The notes beneath the pieces are model-generated. The model made no database searches. It was not told the DNA's origin and saw nothing but the letters and a program-made list of their open reading frames with translations. DNA of 64,000 bases from Phycisphaeraceae bacterium (lineage in GTDB: Bacteria; Planctomycetota; Phycisphaerae; Phycisphaerales; Phycisphaeraceae). Every line of letters starts with the position of its first letter. Position 1 is the stretch's first letter. Both the position numbers and the translations under genes were made by a program. Location of the stretch: the NCBI GenBank assembly GCA_040222855.1, contig JAVKCD010000018.1, positions 248,001 through 312,000 of the forward strand, read 5' to 3'. Shown here piece after piece: positions 43,227-51,931 of the stretch.

Positions 43227-44126
43227 ATGAGTGCGTCGATTGAGCAGCATCTGGCGGAGCTTGAGGCTCGTGATCGGGCGATCTTTAACCATGATGCGCG
43301 GGGGACGCGGTGCAGTGCCTTTGGAGTGGATTATCTGCGGTTTGATGATGAGGATGGGGGTCAGTTGTACGTGACGCGTTATGGGTATCGGGTGTTGCCT
43401 GATCTGCGGCCGGAGGCGTGGTTTCATGGCAAGCGGTACCGGACGGAGGGCGAGCGGCTGGCGGGTGGGACGGGTTCGGTGTTTCGGATGCCGGCGGCGG
43501 AGTTGTCGGGTAAGCCGTTCGACATGGTGGTGAAGTTTTCGCGTTTTGCGCAGAAGGTCCCGCTTTTTATCGCAACGCATATCCTGAAGAAGGTGCGTGT
43601 GGACTGGGTGGAGAACGCGCGGTTCAACAACCCGTTCGAGGAGTTCGGGAGTCTGGTGTCGCTGCGGCGGGCGCAGGCGGACAAGGCGGGACGCCGGATC
43701 CGGACGGGTCGGGCGCTGGCGATTTACACGCCTGGGCGTCGTTATCCGACCTGGCAACTGGATCGGACGCGGTCGCGGTTTATTCGTCACGAGAACGCGG
43801 TGGATCGCGATCAGGCGAAGTCGACTCAGCCGGGGAAGATCAAGCTGGAGATCGATCGTGATTATGTGGTTTTGTATGAGTGGGTGAAGGGGGATGATGC
43901 GGAGTCGTTGTATTTAAATGGTGAGTTGAGTGAGAAGACGTTGCTGGAGTTGAGTGATCGGGTGACGGCGGAGTTGGAGACGGCGGGGTTTTATGTGTTG
44001 GACAACAAGCCGAAGCATTTTATTTTGCGGAAGCGTCATCACGATGGGCGTGGGCTTCTGATGCGGCACGGGAAACTGGTGTACACGCTGATCGATTTTG
44101 AGTTGTTGCGGCGGATTGAGGATTGA
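43227..44126 (+). CDS. Protein-kinase-like-fold protein, atypical
   Basis: 299 aa from the ATG at 43227 (a GTG at 43215 is possible). Not a family I can name. The order of motifs is kinase-like: glycine-rich AGGTGSVFRM (about 79-88), a following beta strand with Lys in MVVKFSRF (K103), a hinge-like VLYEWVKGDDAE, then FYVLDNKPKHFILR (about 255-268), where D-N-K-P-K-H matches DxKPxN of the catalytic loop with His for Asn. Finally, LVYTLIDFELLRR has Asp290 at the place of DFG. It may be a lipopolysaccharide-kinase or aminoglycoside-kinase-like enzyme, or a pseudokinase. It is divergent from the photolyase gene, 54 bases apart. Confidence 0.6.
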   Translation: MSASIEQHLAELEARDRAIFNHDARGTRCSAFGVDYLRFDDEDGGQLYVTRYGYRVLPDLRPEAWFHGKRYRTEGERLAGGTGSVFRMPAAELSGKPFDMVVKFSRFAQKVPLFIATHILKKVRVDWVENARFNNPFEEFGSLVSLRRAQADKAGRRIRTGRALAIYTPGRRYPTWQLDRTRSRFIRHENAVDRDQAKSTQPGKIKLEIDRDYVVLYEWVKGDDAESLYLNGELSEKTLLELSDRVTAELETAGFYVLDNKPKHFILRKRHHDGRGLLMRHGKLVYTLIDFELLRRIED

Positions 44127-44127
44127 G

Positions 44128-45738
44128 TCAGACGGCTTGGTTGAAGGCGAGGTCGTGATCGGAGGCGGGGTGGAGTTCGGGGCGGTGGTCGAGGAAACGG
44201 AGGAGTTCGACGGGTCGGACGGGGTGGTTGCCCATGCGTGAGACGGCGACGGCCGCGGCTGCGGAGCCGAGGTAGCCGGCGACGGGGAGGGGCTGATCGG
44301 AGGCGAGGGCGAGGGTGGCAACGGCGAGGAGGGCGTCGCCAGCGCCGAGGGGGTCGATGGCGGGGCCAGCGAGGGTGGGGAGATAGTCGCAGCGGAGCCG
44401 GGCGTTGTACCAGTGGGCGCGGTCGGTTTCGCGGGGGCGGAAGAGGAGTGAGCCTTTGCGGCCGAGGGTGACGATGAGGTTGGCAAGCTGGCTCTCGCGC
44501 ATGAGGGTTCCGGCGAGAGTGGGCAGAGAGGATTCGAAGTCGCCTACGGCCCCGCGGGCTTCGCGTTCGTTGGGGGTGAGCAGGTCGAAGGCGTGCATGG
44601 CGAGGAGTCCGCGGCGGATGCCGGAGACGTCGCCGGTGATGATGGGGATGGTGTTGCGGATCTGGGGGATGAGTTTGGCGAGCAGTGAGGGGGTGACGAC
44701 GCCGAAGCCGAAGTCGGAGACGATGAGGGCGTCAAAGTTGTCGGCCTGGTCGAGGACGGCTTGGATGAGGCGGTCCTGAGCGGCGGAGTCGAGGGGTTCA
44801 TCGCCGCCCTGCTCGACGCGGAAGACTTTGTGGTCGTCGACGAGGTAGCGAAGTTTCGAGGGGGTGGCGTGTCTTGTGTGCCAGTGTCGGGTGTCGATGC
44901 CGGCGTCGATGAGTTTGTCGGTGAGTTGGTGGCCGTGGGGGTCGTCGGCGGTGCTGGTGAAGAGGGTGGTCTGGGCGCCGAGGCTCTGGAGGTGGGCGGC
45001 GATGATGCCGGCTCCGCCTAGGTAGGTTTGTTCTTCGGAGGGTCGGACGGTGAGGATGGGTGCTTCGTCGGTGGTTCGGCCTTGTTCGCAGAAGGCGTAG
45101 CGGTCGGCGAGGAGGTCGCCGATGACGGCGACGCGGAGGGTGGTGAAGCGTTCGCGGATGAGGTTGCCGAGGGAGTTGCGGTCGATGGACCATCGTTTGC
45201 AGGCGGCGGCGACGAGGTCGGTGTCGGTGTAGCCGGAGGCGTTGAGGAGGTGGCGTTGTTCTTCGATGAGTCTTGTGGAGGAGAAGACGACGTCGCCGGA
45301 GGAGAAGAGGACTCTGCCGCCTGTGGCTTCGACTTTTTGTCGTTCGGCGAGGAAGCCGGGGTGGTCGGAGCACTCGTACTCTTTGCCTTTGATGTAGATG
45401 TCGGGTCGGAGGTGGTCGATGGCGGGTTCGCCGGTGTCGGCGTCGATGATGACGACGGCGTCGACGAGTTCGATGGCGGCGAGGTTTTCGGCGCGGAGTT
45501 CCTGGGGGATGTAGGGCCGGGTGCCGTCGGATTTTTCGATGGCGTCGTCGCCTGTGAGGGAGACGACGAGGATGTCGGCCTGGGTGGCGGCGAACTCGAG
45601 GTAGCGGAGGTGTCCGGGGTGGACGAGGTCGAAGCAGCCGTGGCAGTGGGCGATGGTGAGTCCGTCGCGTCGCCAGGTGTTAGCGCGCTCGGAGAGTTGG
45701 GCGAGGGAGCAGATTTTCTGGCGCATCGTGGTGGTCAT
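44128..45738 (-). CDS. Bifunctional heptose-type nucleotidyltransferase/PfkB kinase, HldE-like with reversed domain order
   Basis: 536 aa from the ATG at 45738 (AAGGAG upstream). The N-terminal 150 residues are a cytidylyltransferase-like domain with IAHCHGCFDLVHPGHLRYLE (HxGH) and IYIKGKEYE, and a Ser/Thr motif at FSSTRLIEEQ. The C-terminal 320 residues are a PfkB/ribokinase-type kinase: VIGDLLADRYAFCE, YLGGAGIIAAHLQSLG and DPLGAGDALLAVATLAL with the catalytic Asp. Standard HldE (heptose-7-phosphate kinase and heptose-1-phosphate adenylyltransferase) has the kinase first. Here the order is swapped. Role: probably ADP-heptose-type sugar activation for LPS or glycan. It lies 10 bases after the sugar dehydrogenase gene. 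Confidence 0.82.
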   Translation of the reverse strand: MTTTMRQKICSLAQLSERANTWRRDGLTIAHCHGCFDLVHPGHLRYLEFAATQADILVVSLTGDDAIEKSDGTRPYIPQELRAENLAAIELVDAVVIIDADTGEPAIDHLRPDIYIKGKEYECSDHPGFLAERQKVEATGGRVLFSSGDVVFSSTRLIEEQRHLLNASGYTDTDLVAAACKRWSIDRNSLGNLIRERFTTLRVAVIGDLLADRYAFCEQGRTTDEAPILTVRPSEEQTYLGGAGIIAAHLQSLGAQTTLFTSTADDPHGHQLTDKLIDAGIDTRHWHTRHATPSKLRYLVDDHKVFRVEQGGDEPLDSAAQDRLIQAVLDQADNFDALIVSDFGFGVVTPSLLAKLIPQIRNTIPIITGDVSGIRRGLLAMHAFDLLTPNEREARGAVGDFESSLPTLAGTLMRESQLANLIVTLGRKGSLLFRPRETDRAHWYNARLRCDYLPTLAGPAIDPLGAGDALLAVATLALASDQPLPVAGYLGSAAAAVAVSRMGNHPVRPVELLRFLDHRPELHPASDHDLAFNQAV

Positions 45739-45748
45739 GCGCTGCTCC

Positions 45749-47095
45749 TTAGCCGGCGAGGCGGTGGGCTTGGGTCGAGGAGGTTTCGGGTGTGTGGTGG
45801 CCGGCGGGGAGGTAGGTGGTGCCGGGCGGCCAGGCGTGGTCGATGAGGGCGCGCCAGGGGTCGAAGACGATAAGGGGTCTTGTGGTGGCGGCGTGGGTGA
45901 TGGCGTTGGCCATGCCGGGCCATGGGGTGGCGAGGACGACGGCGTCGGCGGCATTCATGGCGTCTTCGGCGGAGTCGCAGAGGGTGAAGGCGATGTTGTT
46001 GGGTTGAGCTGCGGGGTCGAAGGCGCGCACGGTGTGGCCAGCGCGGGCGAGTTGTTCGGCGAGGGCGACGGGCTGGGATTCGTCGGTGACGTTACTGTTG
46101 GGTTTGTAGGCGAGGCCGAGCATGGCGATGGTGGCGTGGTCGGGGAGGATGGCGCTTAGACGGTTGAAGAGTCGATCGACCTGGCGGCGGTTGACGGCGT
46201 CGATGGTCTGGGGGAGGGCGGGGTCGGCGCCGATGGAGGCGGCGGTGTGGGCGAGGGCTGCGTTGTCGCGGGGGAAGCAAGGCCCGCCGTAGCCGAATCC
46301 GCCTCGGAGATATTTGCGTCCGATGCGGGAGTCGAGGCCGATGGCGTTGGTGACGGTGTCGGCGTCTGCGCCGAGGAGGCGTTCGCAGATGCCGGCGATG
46401 GTGTTGGCGAAGGTGATCTTGGTGGTGACGTAGGCGTTGACGGCGATCTTGGCGATCTCGGCGTTGACGAAGGTCATGCGTGAGACGGGCGGGTCGGTGT
46501 TAACAACGCGGCGGTGGATGGTGGCGAGGGTGTGTCCGGCGACGGGGTCGGACTCGCCGATGAGCAGGGTGTCGGGGTGGAGGTAGTCGTGGATGACGGA
46601 GCCGAGGGCGACGAACTCGGGGCTGTAGCAGAGGTGGAAGTCGACGCCGCAGCGGAGGCCGGAGGCGCGTTCGAGGGTGTGGCGGATGGGGCCCTGGGTG
46701 TCGCCGGGCATGACGGTGGAGACGATGGTGACGAGGTGGGGGGTGGTGCGGTGGCGGAGGGCTTCGCCGATTTCTTCGCAGGCTGCGAGGACGTAGTCGA
46801 GTGAGAAGGCGCCGTTGGGTTCGGAGGGTGTGGGGACGAGGACGAAGCTGGCGTCGGTGTTTTGGATGGCGTGGCTGAGGTCTTCGGTGGCGGTGAGTCG
46901 GTCGGCGGCTTCGGCGAGCTTGTCCTCGAGGCCGGGTTCGTAGACGGGGGGTTGTTTGGCGTTGATGGCGTCGATGGTTTTGCGGTTGGTGTCGACGCCT
47001 ATGACGCGATAGCCGACCGCGGCGAGGCAGGCGGCGATGGGGGCACCGAGTCGTCCGAGGCCGACCATGGCGATAGCGTTGACGGTTAGCGTCAT
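45749..47095 (-). CDS. UDP-glucose/nucleotide-sugar 6-dehydrogenase family
   Basis: 448 aa. NAD Rossmann motif MVGLGRLGAPIAACLAAVGY, YEPGLEDKLAEA, PTPSEPNGAFSLDYVLAACE, STVMPGDTQGPI, CYSPEFVALGSVIHDY, KIAVNAYVTTKITFANTIAG, and the catalytic Cys in GFGYGGPCFPRDNAAL. The C-terminal domain has MLGLAYKPNSNVTDESQP. Oxidises a nucleotide sugar twice to a uronic acid, supplying acidic sugars for exopolysaccharide or LPS. The exact sugar (UDP-Glc, UDP-GlcNAc or GDP-Man) is not determinable. Upstream of the HldE-like gene in the glycan cluster. Confidence 0.9.
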   Translation of the reverse strand: MTLTVNAIAMVGLGRLGAPIAACLAAVGYRVIGVDTNRKTIDAINAKQPPVYEPGLEDKLAEAADRLTATEDLSHAIQNTDASFVLVPTPSEPNGAFSLDYVLAACEEIGEALRHRTTPHLVTIVSTVMPGDTQGPIRHTLERASGLRCGVDFHLCYSPEFVALGSVIHDYLHPDTLLIGESDPVAGHTLATIHRRVVNTDPPVSRMTFVNAEIAKIAVNAYVTTKITFANTIAGICERLLGADADTVTNAIGLDSRIGRKYLRGGFGYGGPCFPRDNAALAHTAASIGADPALPQTIDAVNRRQVDRLFNRLSAILPDHATIAMLGLAYKPNSNVTDESQPVALAEQLARAGHTVRAFDPAAQPNNIAFTLCDSAEDAMNAADAVVLATPWPGMANAITHAATTRPLIVFDPWRALIDHAWPPGTTYLPAGHHTPETSSTQAHRLAG

Positions 47096-47137
47096 AGTGT
47101 GTTTTTCGGATGATTTGGCGGTATGGCTTGTGAATCG

Positions 47138-47968
47138 TCAGGAGGCTTGTCTGGCGGAGCGTCGGTAGGACCAGATTCCGCCGCCGAGGCCGGTGGTGTC
47201 GCGCTGAATGACTTTCAGGTCTTCAGTGAGGAGGTGGGTGGAGTCCCAGATGGTGTAGAGGGAGGATTTTCCGCCGGCGAGTTCGAGATTTCGGCGAGCG
47301 CCGGGGCTCAGGCGGATGCCTTGCTTGCGTTGGTTGACGGCGGCGGGCTCGTGGCTCTGGTGGATGGCGGGGAGTCCGCGGGTGGCGTCGATGACGGGGA
47401 CATGGTTCTCGCGGGCGCGGTAGATCATCCAGTTGTCCCAGGAGTATCGGGCGACGGAGAAGGGAGGGATGCGTCCCCAGATCCCGCGTTGGTAGAGGAA
47501 GTAGTCGATGTAGACGGGCCCGCCCAGGTTGTTGGCGGCGCGGGCCTGGTCGATGAGTTGAGGCCCCCAGTCGGGGTCGAAGGCGAGTTCGTGATCGATG
47601 CGGAGGTCGTAGCGCTGGCCGACCATGAGGAGTCGGTTGTGGGCGCGGCGGGCGGCAAGGGCGGCTGGCCAGAACGTATCGGTGAGGATGATGTCAGCGT
47701 TGATGAAGCAGAGATGGGAGGCGTCGGTGACGGCTTCGGCGAGGCTAAAGAGCCCACTGAGCAAGGGCATGCCCTCGTCGCTGAGAGGGATGTCGGGGAT
47801 ATGGATGGCGCTCAGCTCGGCGGCGATGTTGGCGGTGCCGTGGTCGTCGCCGAGGAGGATGATCTCGGGGCGTGGGTTGAGAAGCGACCATGAGCGCAGG
47901 GCGTTGCGCTGGATGACGGCGGCGTGGCCGTGGAAGGCTTTGGGTGTGGTGAAGAGGGCGAGGCGCAT
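47138..47968 (-). CDS. Putative glycosyltransferase, GT-A-like
   Basis: 276 aa. Starts RLALFTTPKAFHGHAAVIQR, then ILLGDDHGTANIAAEL, SHLCFINADIILTD (DxD-like metal site), QRYDLRIDHELAFDP, VYIDYFLYQRGIWGRIPPFS and WDNWMIYRARENHVPVIDAT. This pattern is that of small nucleotide-diphospho-sugar transferases. No signal peptide or membrane helix. Donor and acceptor unknown. It sits 6 bases after the methyltransferase gene, so probably the same operon. Confidence 0.68.
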   Translation of the reverse strand: MRLALFTTPKAFHGHAAVIQRNALRSWSLLNPRPEIILLGDDHGTANIAAELSAIHIPDIPLSDEGMPLLSGLFSLAEAVTDASHLCFINADIILTDTFWPAALAARRAHNRLLMVGQRYDLRIDHELAFDPDWGPQLIDQARAANNLGGPVYIDYFLYQRGIWGRIPPFSVARYSWDNWMIYRARENHVPVIDATRGLPAIHQSHEPAAVNQRKQGIRLSPGARRNLELAGGKSSLYTIWDSTHLLTEDLKVIQRDTTGLGGGIWSYRRSARQAS

Positions 47969-47974
47969 GGTGGG

Positions 47975-48832
47975 TCAGGTGGTGGCGGGTTTGGCGTCGA
48001 TCAGGAGATGCCATCCCATGGTGCGTTCGAGGGCTCGGAAGAGGGGTTGCGGGAGCATGCGGAAGTACCAGCTTTTGATGTAGCGGTAGTGTTTGTAGTC
48101 TTCGATGCGGTAGGGGAAGACGTGGTCGACGGCGAAGCGGGTGGGCTCGAAGCCGGTACGGGCGAGCCATGCGGCGGCGGTTTTTCGGGTGTAGGTGTAG
48201 GTGACGGGGCAGCCAGTCTGGGCTTCGGAGCTGCGGGCGACGAGGTCGTCGAGTTTCCAGAAGCGGCCGTAGCCTTCGGCGAGGACGATGGCCATGACCT
48301 TCCAGGCGTGGCGGTGGTAGACCATAAATTTGAGGTGGGTGTCGGGTCCGGTGAATCGGCGCAGGGCGCAGAGGGCGTTGTCGGGGTGCGGGGTGTGGTG
48401 GATGACGCCAAAGGAGTAGATGAGGTCGAAGGGTTCGGGTTTGAGGACGGTGTCGAGTTCTTCAGCGTTGGCGTGGATGGTGCGGACACGGTCGCGGACG
48501 TTGAAGATTTCGGCGCGTTGTCGGGTGAGGTTGAGGGATGCTTCGGAGAGATCGACAGCGGTGACGTGGGCGCCGGCCTGGGCGAAGGAGATGCTGTCGG
48601 TGCCGATGCCGCAACCGATTTCGAGGACGCGTTTGCCGGCCCATGAGGGGAAGTCGGCGAAGCGAGGGATGTGGGGTTCGACGAGGTATTTTCGGTGCGC
48701 AACCTGTTCGAAGTAGGCGCGGGTGCCGACGGGCTCGGGTGAGTGTCGGAGGTTGCAGGGGCGCTGATTCCAGTAGTGTCGGACGGCGTCGATGGGGACC
48801 GACTCGAAGTGTTTGAGGGGTGCCTGGGTCAT
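47975..48832 (-). CDS. Class I SAM-dependent methyltransferase
   Basis: 285 aa. SAM-binding motif I VLEIGCGIGTDSISFAQAG, motif II VTAVDLSEASLNLTRQRAE, motif post-II with IHANAEELDTVLKPEPFDLI, and YSFGVIHHTPHPDNAL of the UbiE-like type. The C-terminus is helical and basic (YKHYRYIKSWYFRM). Within a glycan cluster it may methylate a sugar or lipid-linked intermediate; a small-molecule or quinone target cannot be excluded. Confidence 0.85.
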   Translation of the reverse strand: MTQAPLKHFESVPIDAVRHYWNQRPCNLRHSPEPVGTRAYFEQVAHRKYLVEPHIPRFADFPSWAGKRVLEIGCGIGTDSISFAQAGAHVTAVDLSEASLNLTRQRAEIFNVRDRVRTIHANAEELDTVLKPEPFDLIYSFGVIHHTPHPDNALCALRRFTGPDTHLKFMVYHRHAWKVMAIVLAEGYGRFWKLDDLVARSSEAQTGCPVTYTYTRKTAAAWLARTGFEPTRFAVDHVFPYRIEDYKHYRYIKSWYFRMLPQPLFRALERTMGWHLLIDAKPATT

Positions 48833-48841
48833 GGGTTGTCC

Positions 48842-49813
48842 TTACGCCGGGATGGGACTTGTGGGCCTGGGGAGGCCGATTGATTCGCCGAGGTATCGGC
48901 GGAGGTGCCACCATGCGCGGGCGGTGTTGGCGGGATCGGAGAGGAGGGCGAGGAGGAGGTGTTTGGCGTAGAGGTCCCGGTGTCTTCCGCCAGCCCATGC
49001 GTAATAGGCGGCGCGGAGGTGGGCGTTGCTCATGGCGCGGGGTTTGAGTTGTCGGAGTTGTTGGGGGACATCGAGTTGTTTGTAGAAGGTGCGTGTGACC
49101 TCGACGATGGCGGGGGCGACCTGGCGGCCGAGGAAGCTGATGCCAGCGTCGTTGCGTTGGAAGGCGAGGAGACGCGGCCAGGCGTCGATGCGGGCGTGGA
49201 GGCCGGCGCGGAGCCAGAACTCGCGGTCTTTGGTGAAGATATCGGTGCGGAGGTCGCCGATGCGGTTAATGAGAGAGCGGCGGATGAAGGCGGCGGGCTG
49301 GGGGATGCAGTGGTCGGCGGTCACCAGTGCGAAGGGCAGGGACCAGGGCTGGGCGTAGGAGCGCCCTTGGTCGTGGCCCTGTTCGTCGATCCAGTGGCAG
49401 TGTCCGTAGACGATGTCGGTTTCGGGTCGGGCGGCGAGGTACTGGCAGGCGAGGTGGGCGCTATCTGGCGTGGCGAGGGTGTCGTCGGCGTTGAGCCAGT
49501 GAACGATGTCGGAATCGGTTTGTCGCCAGCCTTTGTTGATGGCGTCGGCGTGGCCCTGGTCGGGTTCGCTCACCCAGGTGATGCGGTCGCCAAAGGATCG
49601 GAGAATGTCGAGGGAACCGTCGGTGGAGCCGGCGTCCATCACGCGGCAGCTCAGGCGGGGGTGATCCTGCGCGAGGACGGAGTCGATGGCGTCGCGGAGG
49701 TAGGCGGCTCGGTTGTAGCTGGGGATGATGATGGCCAGTGAGAGGGGCTCAGACTCGTGGAGTCCGGGTGGGTCATCGTGCCAGGGTCCGGGCTGGGGGG
49801 CATTATGCGGCAA
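48842..49813 (-). CDS. Family 2 glycosyltransferase
   Basis: 323 aa if the TTG at 49813 starts it; the frame is open back to 50182, but that part is a shadow of the FkbM gene. The GT-A domain has LAIIIPSYNRAAYLRDAIDS, MDAGSTDGSLDILRSFG, WVSEPDQGHADAINKGW, IVHWLNADDTLATP (DD metal site) and YGHCHWIDEQGHDQGRSYAQ, with KDREFWLRAGLHAR as the catalytic-base region. The C-terminal 60 residues are helical. It overlaps the FkbM gene end by 11 bases. The start is the least certain part of this call. Confidence 0.8.
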   Translation of the reverse strand: MPHNAPQPGPWHDDPPGLHESEPLSLAIIIPSYNRAAYLRDAIDSVLAQDHPRLSCRVMDAGSTDGSLDILRSFGDRITWVSEPDQGHADAINKGWRQTDSDIVHWLNADDTLATPDSAHLACQYLAARPETDIVYGHCHWIDEQGHDQGRSYAQPWSLPFALVTADHCIPQPAAFIRRSLINRIGDLRTDIFTKDREFWLRAGLHARIDAWPRLLAFQRNDAGISFLGRQVAPAIVEVTRTFYKQLDVPQQLRQLKPRAMSNAHLRAAYYAWAGGRHRDLYAKHLLLALLSDPANTARAWWHLRRYLGESIGLPRPTSPIPA

Positions 49814-50738
49814 GGCGATTGACCTGCTGCTTGTGACGGGCGATAAGATTGAGCGAGACGCCCGGTCGGTTGTCGAGGGTGGTGGGTGTGAATGCCCCGC
49901 GGGCGTTGTCGATCGAGCCGATGTCGTAGCCGTGGGACTCGATGAGTGACCAGAGGTCGGCGGTGGTGGCGCCCTGAGCGTTGAGGCTTTTTTCGTTGAA
50001 CTCGACGAGGAGTTCGGGGTGGAAGCGTTGGAGCGTTTCGCTGGCACCACGGATGGCGGCGAGTTCTGCGCCTTCGATGTCGAGTTTGATGAGGTCGACT
50101 CGGCTGAGGGATCGCTGGCTGACGATCTGGTCGATGGTGGTGGTTCGGACACACTCGACGCGATCGAGTCGAGTGGCTTCATAGGCGAAGCTGCCGAGGG
50201 TGTTGTGTCCGGCGTGTTTGTCGTCGGCGACTTTGAGTCCGATGGTGTCGATGTCGTCGGCGACGGCGAGTTTGAGGGCTTCGATGTTGTTTGCGTGGTT
50301 GATATCGATGTGGCGGAGCAGGCGGTCGTGTTCGCGGCAGGAGGGTTCGATGGCGATGACGCGGCCTTCGAGTCCGACCCTGCGTGAGGCGACGAGGCTG
50401 TAGAGGCCGAGGTTGGCTCCGGCGTCGATGAATGTCATGCCAGGGTGGAGCCTTTGCTGGAGATAGCTGAGTTCGGTGGGGTCGTAGAGGCCGGTCATCA
50501 TCAGGGATCGGGTGACCTCGTTGTAGGGGTAGGCGATGAGTTCGAGGTCATCGATCCAGCGGAGTCGGGCGGGGTGTTTGAAGGAGCGGAGCAGGAGTTT
50601 GCGGGCGCGGTGCCTGAGATCGCGGCGGCATTCGCCGAAGCCGAGGTACCAGCCCGGGATGGGGTGAGGGACGACGACGGGTGCCATGCGTGGGAGGAGC
50701 CAGCGGCTGAGTCGGACTGCGAGGGAGTTGGTCGCCAT
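49803..50738 (-). CDS. FkbM-family methyltransferase
   Basis: 311 aa from the ATG at 50738, which shares its A with the stop of the upstream gene (TGATG). FkbM-type SAM domain: MTFIDAGANLGLYSLVASRR, VIAIEPSCREHDRLLRHIDI, NIEALKLAVADD, and RVDLIKLDIEGAELAAIRGA with the catalytic KxDIEGxE block. An N-terminal extension of about 95 residues precedes it. FkbM enzymes O-methylate sugars and polyketides, so sugar methylation of the surface glycan is likely. Confidence 0.88.
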   Translation of the reverse strand: MATNSLAVRLSRWLLPRMAPVVVPHPIPGWYLGFGECRRDLRHRARKLLLRSFKHPARLRWIDDLELIAYPYNEVTRSLMMTGLYDPTELSYLQQRLHPGMTFIDAGANLGLYSLVASRRVGLEGRVIAIEPSCREHDRLLRHIDINHANNIEALKLAVADDIDTIGLKVADDKHAGHNTLGSFAYEATRLDRVECVRTTTIDQIVSQRSLSRVDLIKLDIEGAELAAIRGASETLQRFHPELLVEFNEKSLNAQGATTADLWSLIESHGYDIGSIDNARGAFTPTTLDNRPGVSLNLIARHKQQVNRLAA

Positions 50739-51931
50739 CAGGCCGCCCCTCTGCTGGGTTGCCAGTCTTCTGCGGCGTTGTCTTCCTGCTCGGCGAAGTC
50801 GAGGATGGGTTTGCTGGTGATGGGTCTGATGTCGCGGAGGCGTGCGGGGAGTTGAGCGGGGTTGATGGTGGCGACGATGACGCCATCGTGTTCGAGTTCG
50901 AAGGCGGAGCGGTCGTCGAGGATGGGGACGTCGCGGTAGAAGTGTCCTGAGAAGGCTGGGTTGTTTTCGGCGATGGCGATGACCTCGAGTCCGGAACGAC
51001 GGCAGGCGTCGTAGGTGGCGTAGAGGTTTTTGGAGAAGTCGGCGATGAGGACGTGACGGGGTTCGTAGCGGCGGGACCACTCGGCGACGTGGCGGGCCTG
51101 GGCTTCGATGCCGAAGACGCGCTCGACGGCTGCGGGACTGAGGGCGGTGCGTGCGGTGCGGGCTTCGGCGGCGCGTTTTTCGTCGGCTTCGGCGACGGCG
51201 GTGTCCATCGAGACATCGAGGTCGAGTCCGGCGGCGATAAGCGTGTAGCGCTGGGTCCAGTCGGTGCGGTAGGCTAGGGCGAGGTCGGGTGGCAGGTAGC
51301 GGTCGGCGATGACGAGGTTGTTGCGCAGGTCGAGCAGGCAGACCTCGGCGGCGGGGCGCTGGCCTGCGGGTTTGTCGTGGCGGAAGACGAGGTTGGGATC
51401 GCGTTTGACGCCCCAGCCGGCGAGGAGCATACGGAGGGTGAGGTCAAACTCCTCGGCCTGTCGTCCGAACCAGCGATCGAATCCGCCTAGCTCTTTGAGG
51501 GCGTGGTGTCGGCCGATCATCCCGCAGCCGACGGGGCAGAGGGGGTAGGCGGAGGCTTCGGCTGAGCCATCGGGGAGTTCGATGGCTCCGGCGAGAAGGC
51601 CGAGGCTGGGTTGTCGCGCGAAGCGTTCGATGGCGGCTTCGGTCACGCCCGGGAGTGGGTAGCTGTCGTCATCGAGGAAGACGAGGAGATCGCCTGCGGC
51701 GCGGCCGATGGCATCAGTGCGGGCGCAGGCTCCGGCGTTGTCGCGGCGTTCGATGAGGTGGACTTCGGGGAAGGACTCGTTGAGGGTGGCGACGGTGCCG
51801 TCGTCGGAGGCGTTGTCGATGACCCAGATGTCCTGGGTTTGGGTTGGGGTGACCAGGGCGCGGAGGCGTTTGAGGGTTCGGGTCAGTGACGACCGACGGT
51901 TGTGGGTGACGATGACGTAGCTGACGTTCAT
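50738..51931 (-). CDS. Family 2 glycosyltransferase with C-terminal Rossmann-like domain
   Basis: 397 aa. GT2 domain (about 1-260): VSYVIVTHNRRSSLTRTLKR, WVIDNASDDGTVATL, AGACARTDAIGRAAGDLLVF, LDDDSYPLPG (DDD metal site), GFDRWFGRQAEEFDLTLRML. The last 110 residues form an extra alpha/beta unit with HVLIADFSKNLYATYDACRR and DGVIVATINPAQLPARLRDI, resembling the small dinucleotide-binding domains of sugar acyl- or methyltransferases. The start overlaps the upstream stop (ATGA). Confidence 0.82.
   Translation of the reverse strand: MNVSYVIVTHNRRSSLTRTLKRLRALVTPTQTQDIWVIDNASDDGTVATLNESFPEVHLIERRDNAGACARTDAIGRAAGDLLVFLDDDSYPLPGVTEAAIERFARQPSLGLLAGAIELPDGSAEASAYPLCPVGCGMIGRHHALKELGGFDRWFGRQAEEFDLTLRMLLAGWGVKRDPNLVFRHDKPAGQRPAAEVCLLDLRNNLVIADRYLPPDLALAYRTDWTQRYTLIAAGLDLDVSMDTAVAEADEKRAAEARTARTALSPAAVERVFGIEAQARHVAEWSRRYEPRHVLIADFSKNLYATYDACRRSGLEVIAIAENNPAFSGHFYRDVPILDDRSAFELEHDGVIVATINPAQLPARLRDIRPITSKPILDFAEQEDNAAEDWQPSRGAA

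Noticed and set aside
44128-45738. Simple annotation as standard hldE
   Set aside because: The domain order is reversed and the cluster lacks other ADP-heptose genes, so the symbol was not assigned.
50739-51080. N-terminal extension of the FkbM frame
   Set aside because: It runs through the end of the preceding glycosyltransferase gene in another phase and is Arg/His/Pro-rich; the TGATG junction gives a natural start at 50738.
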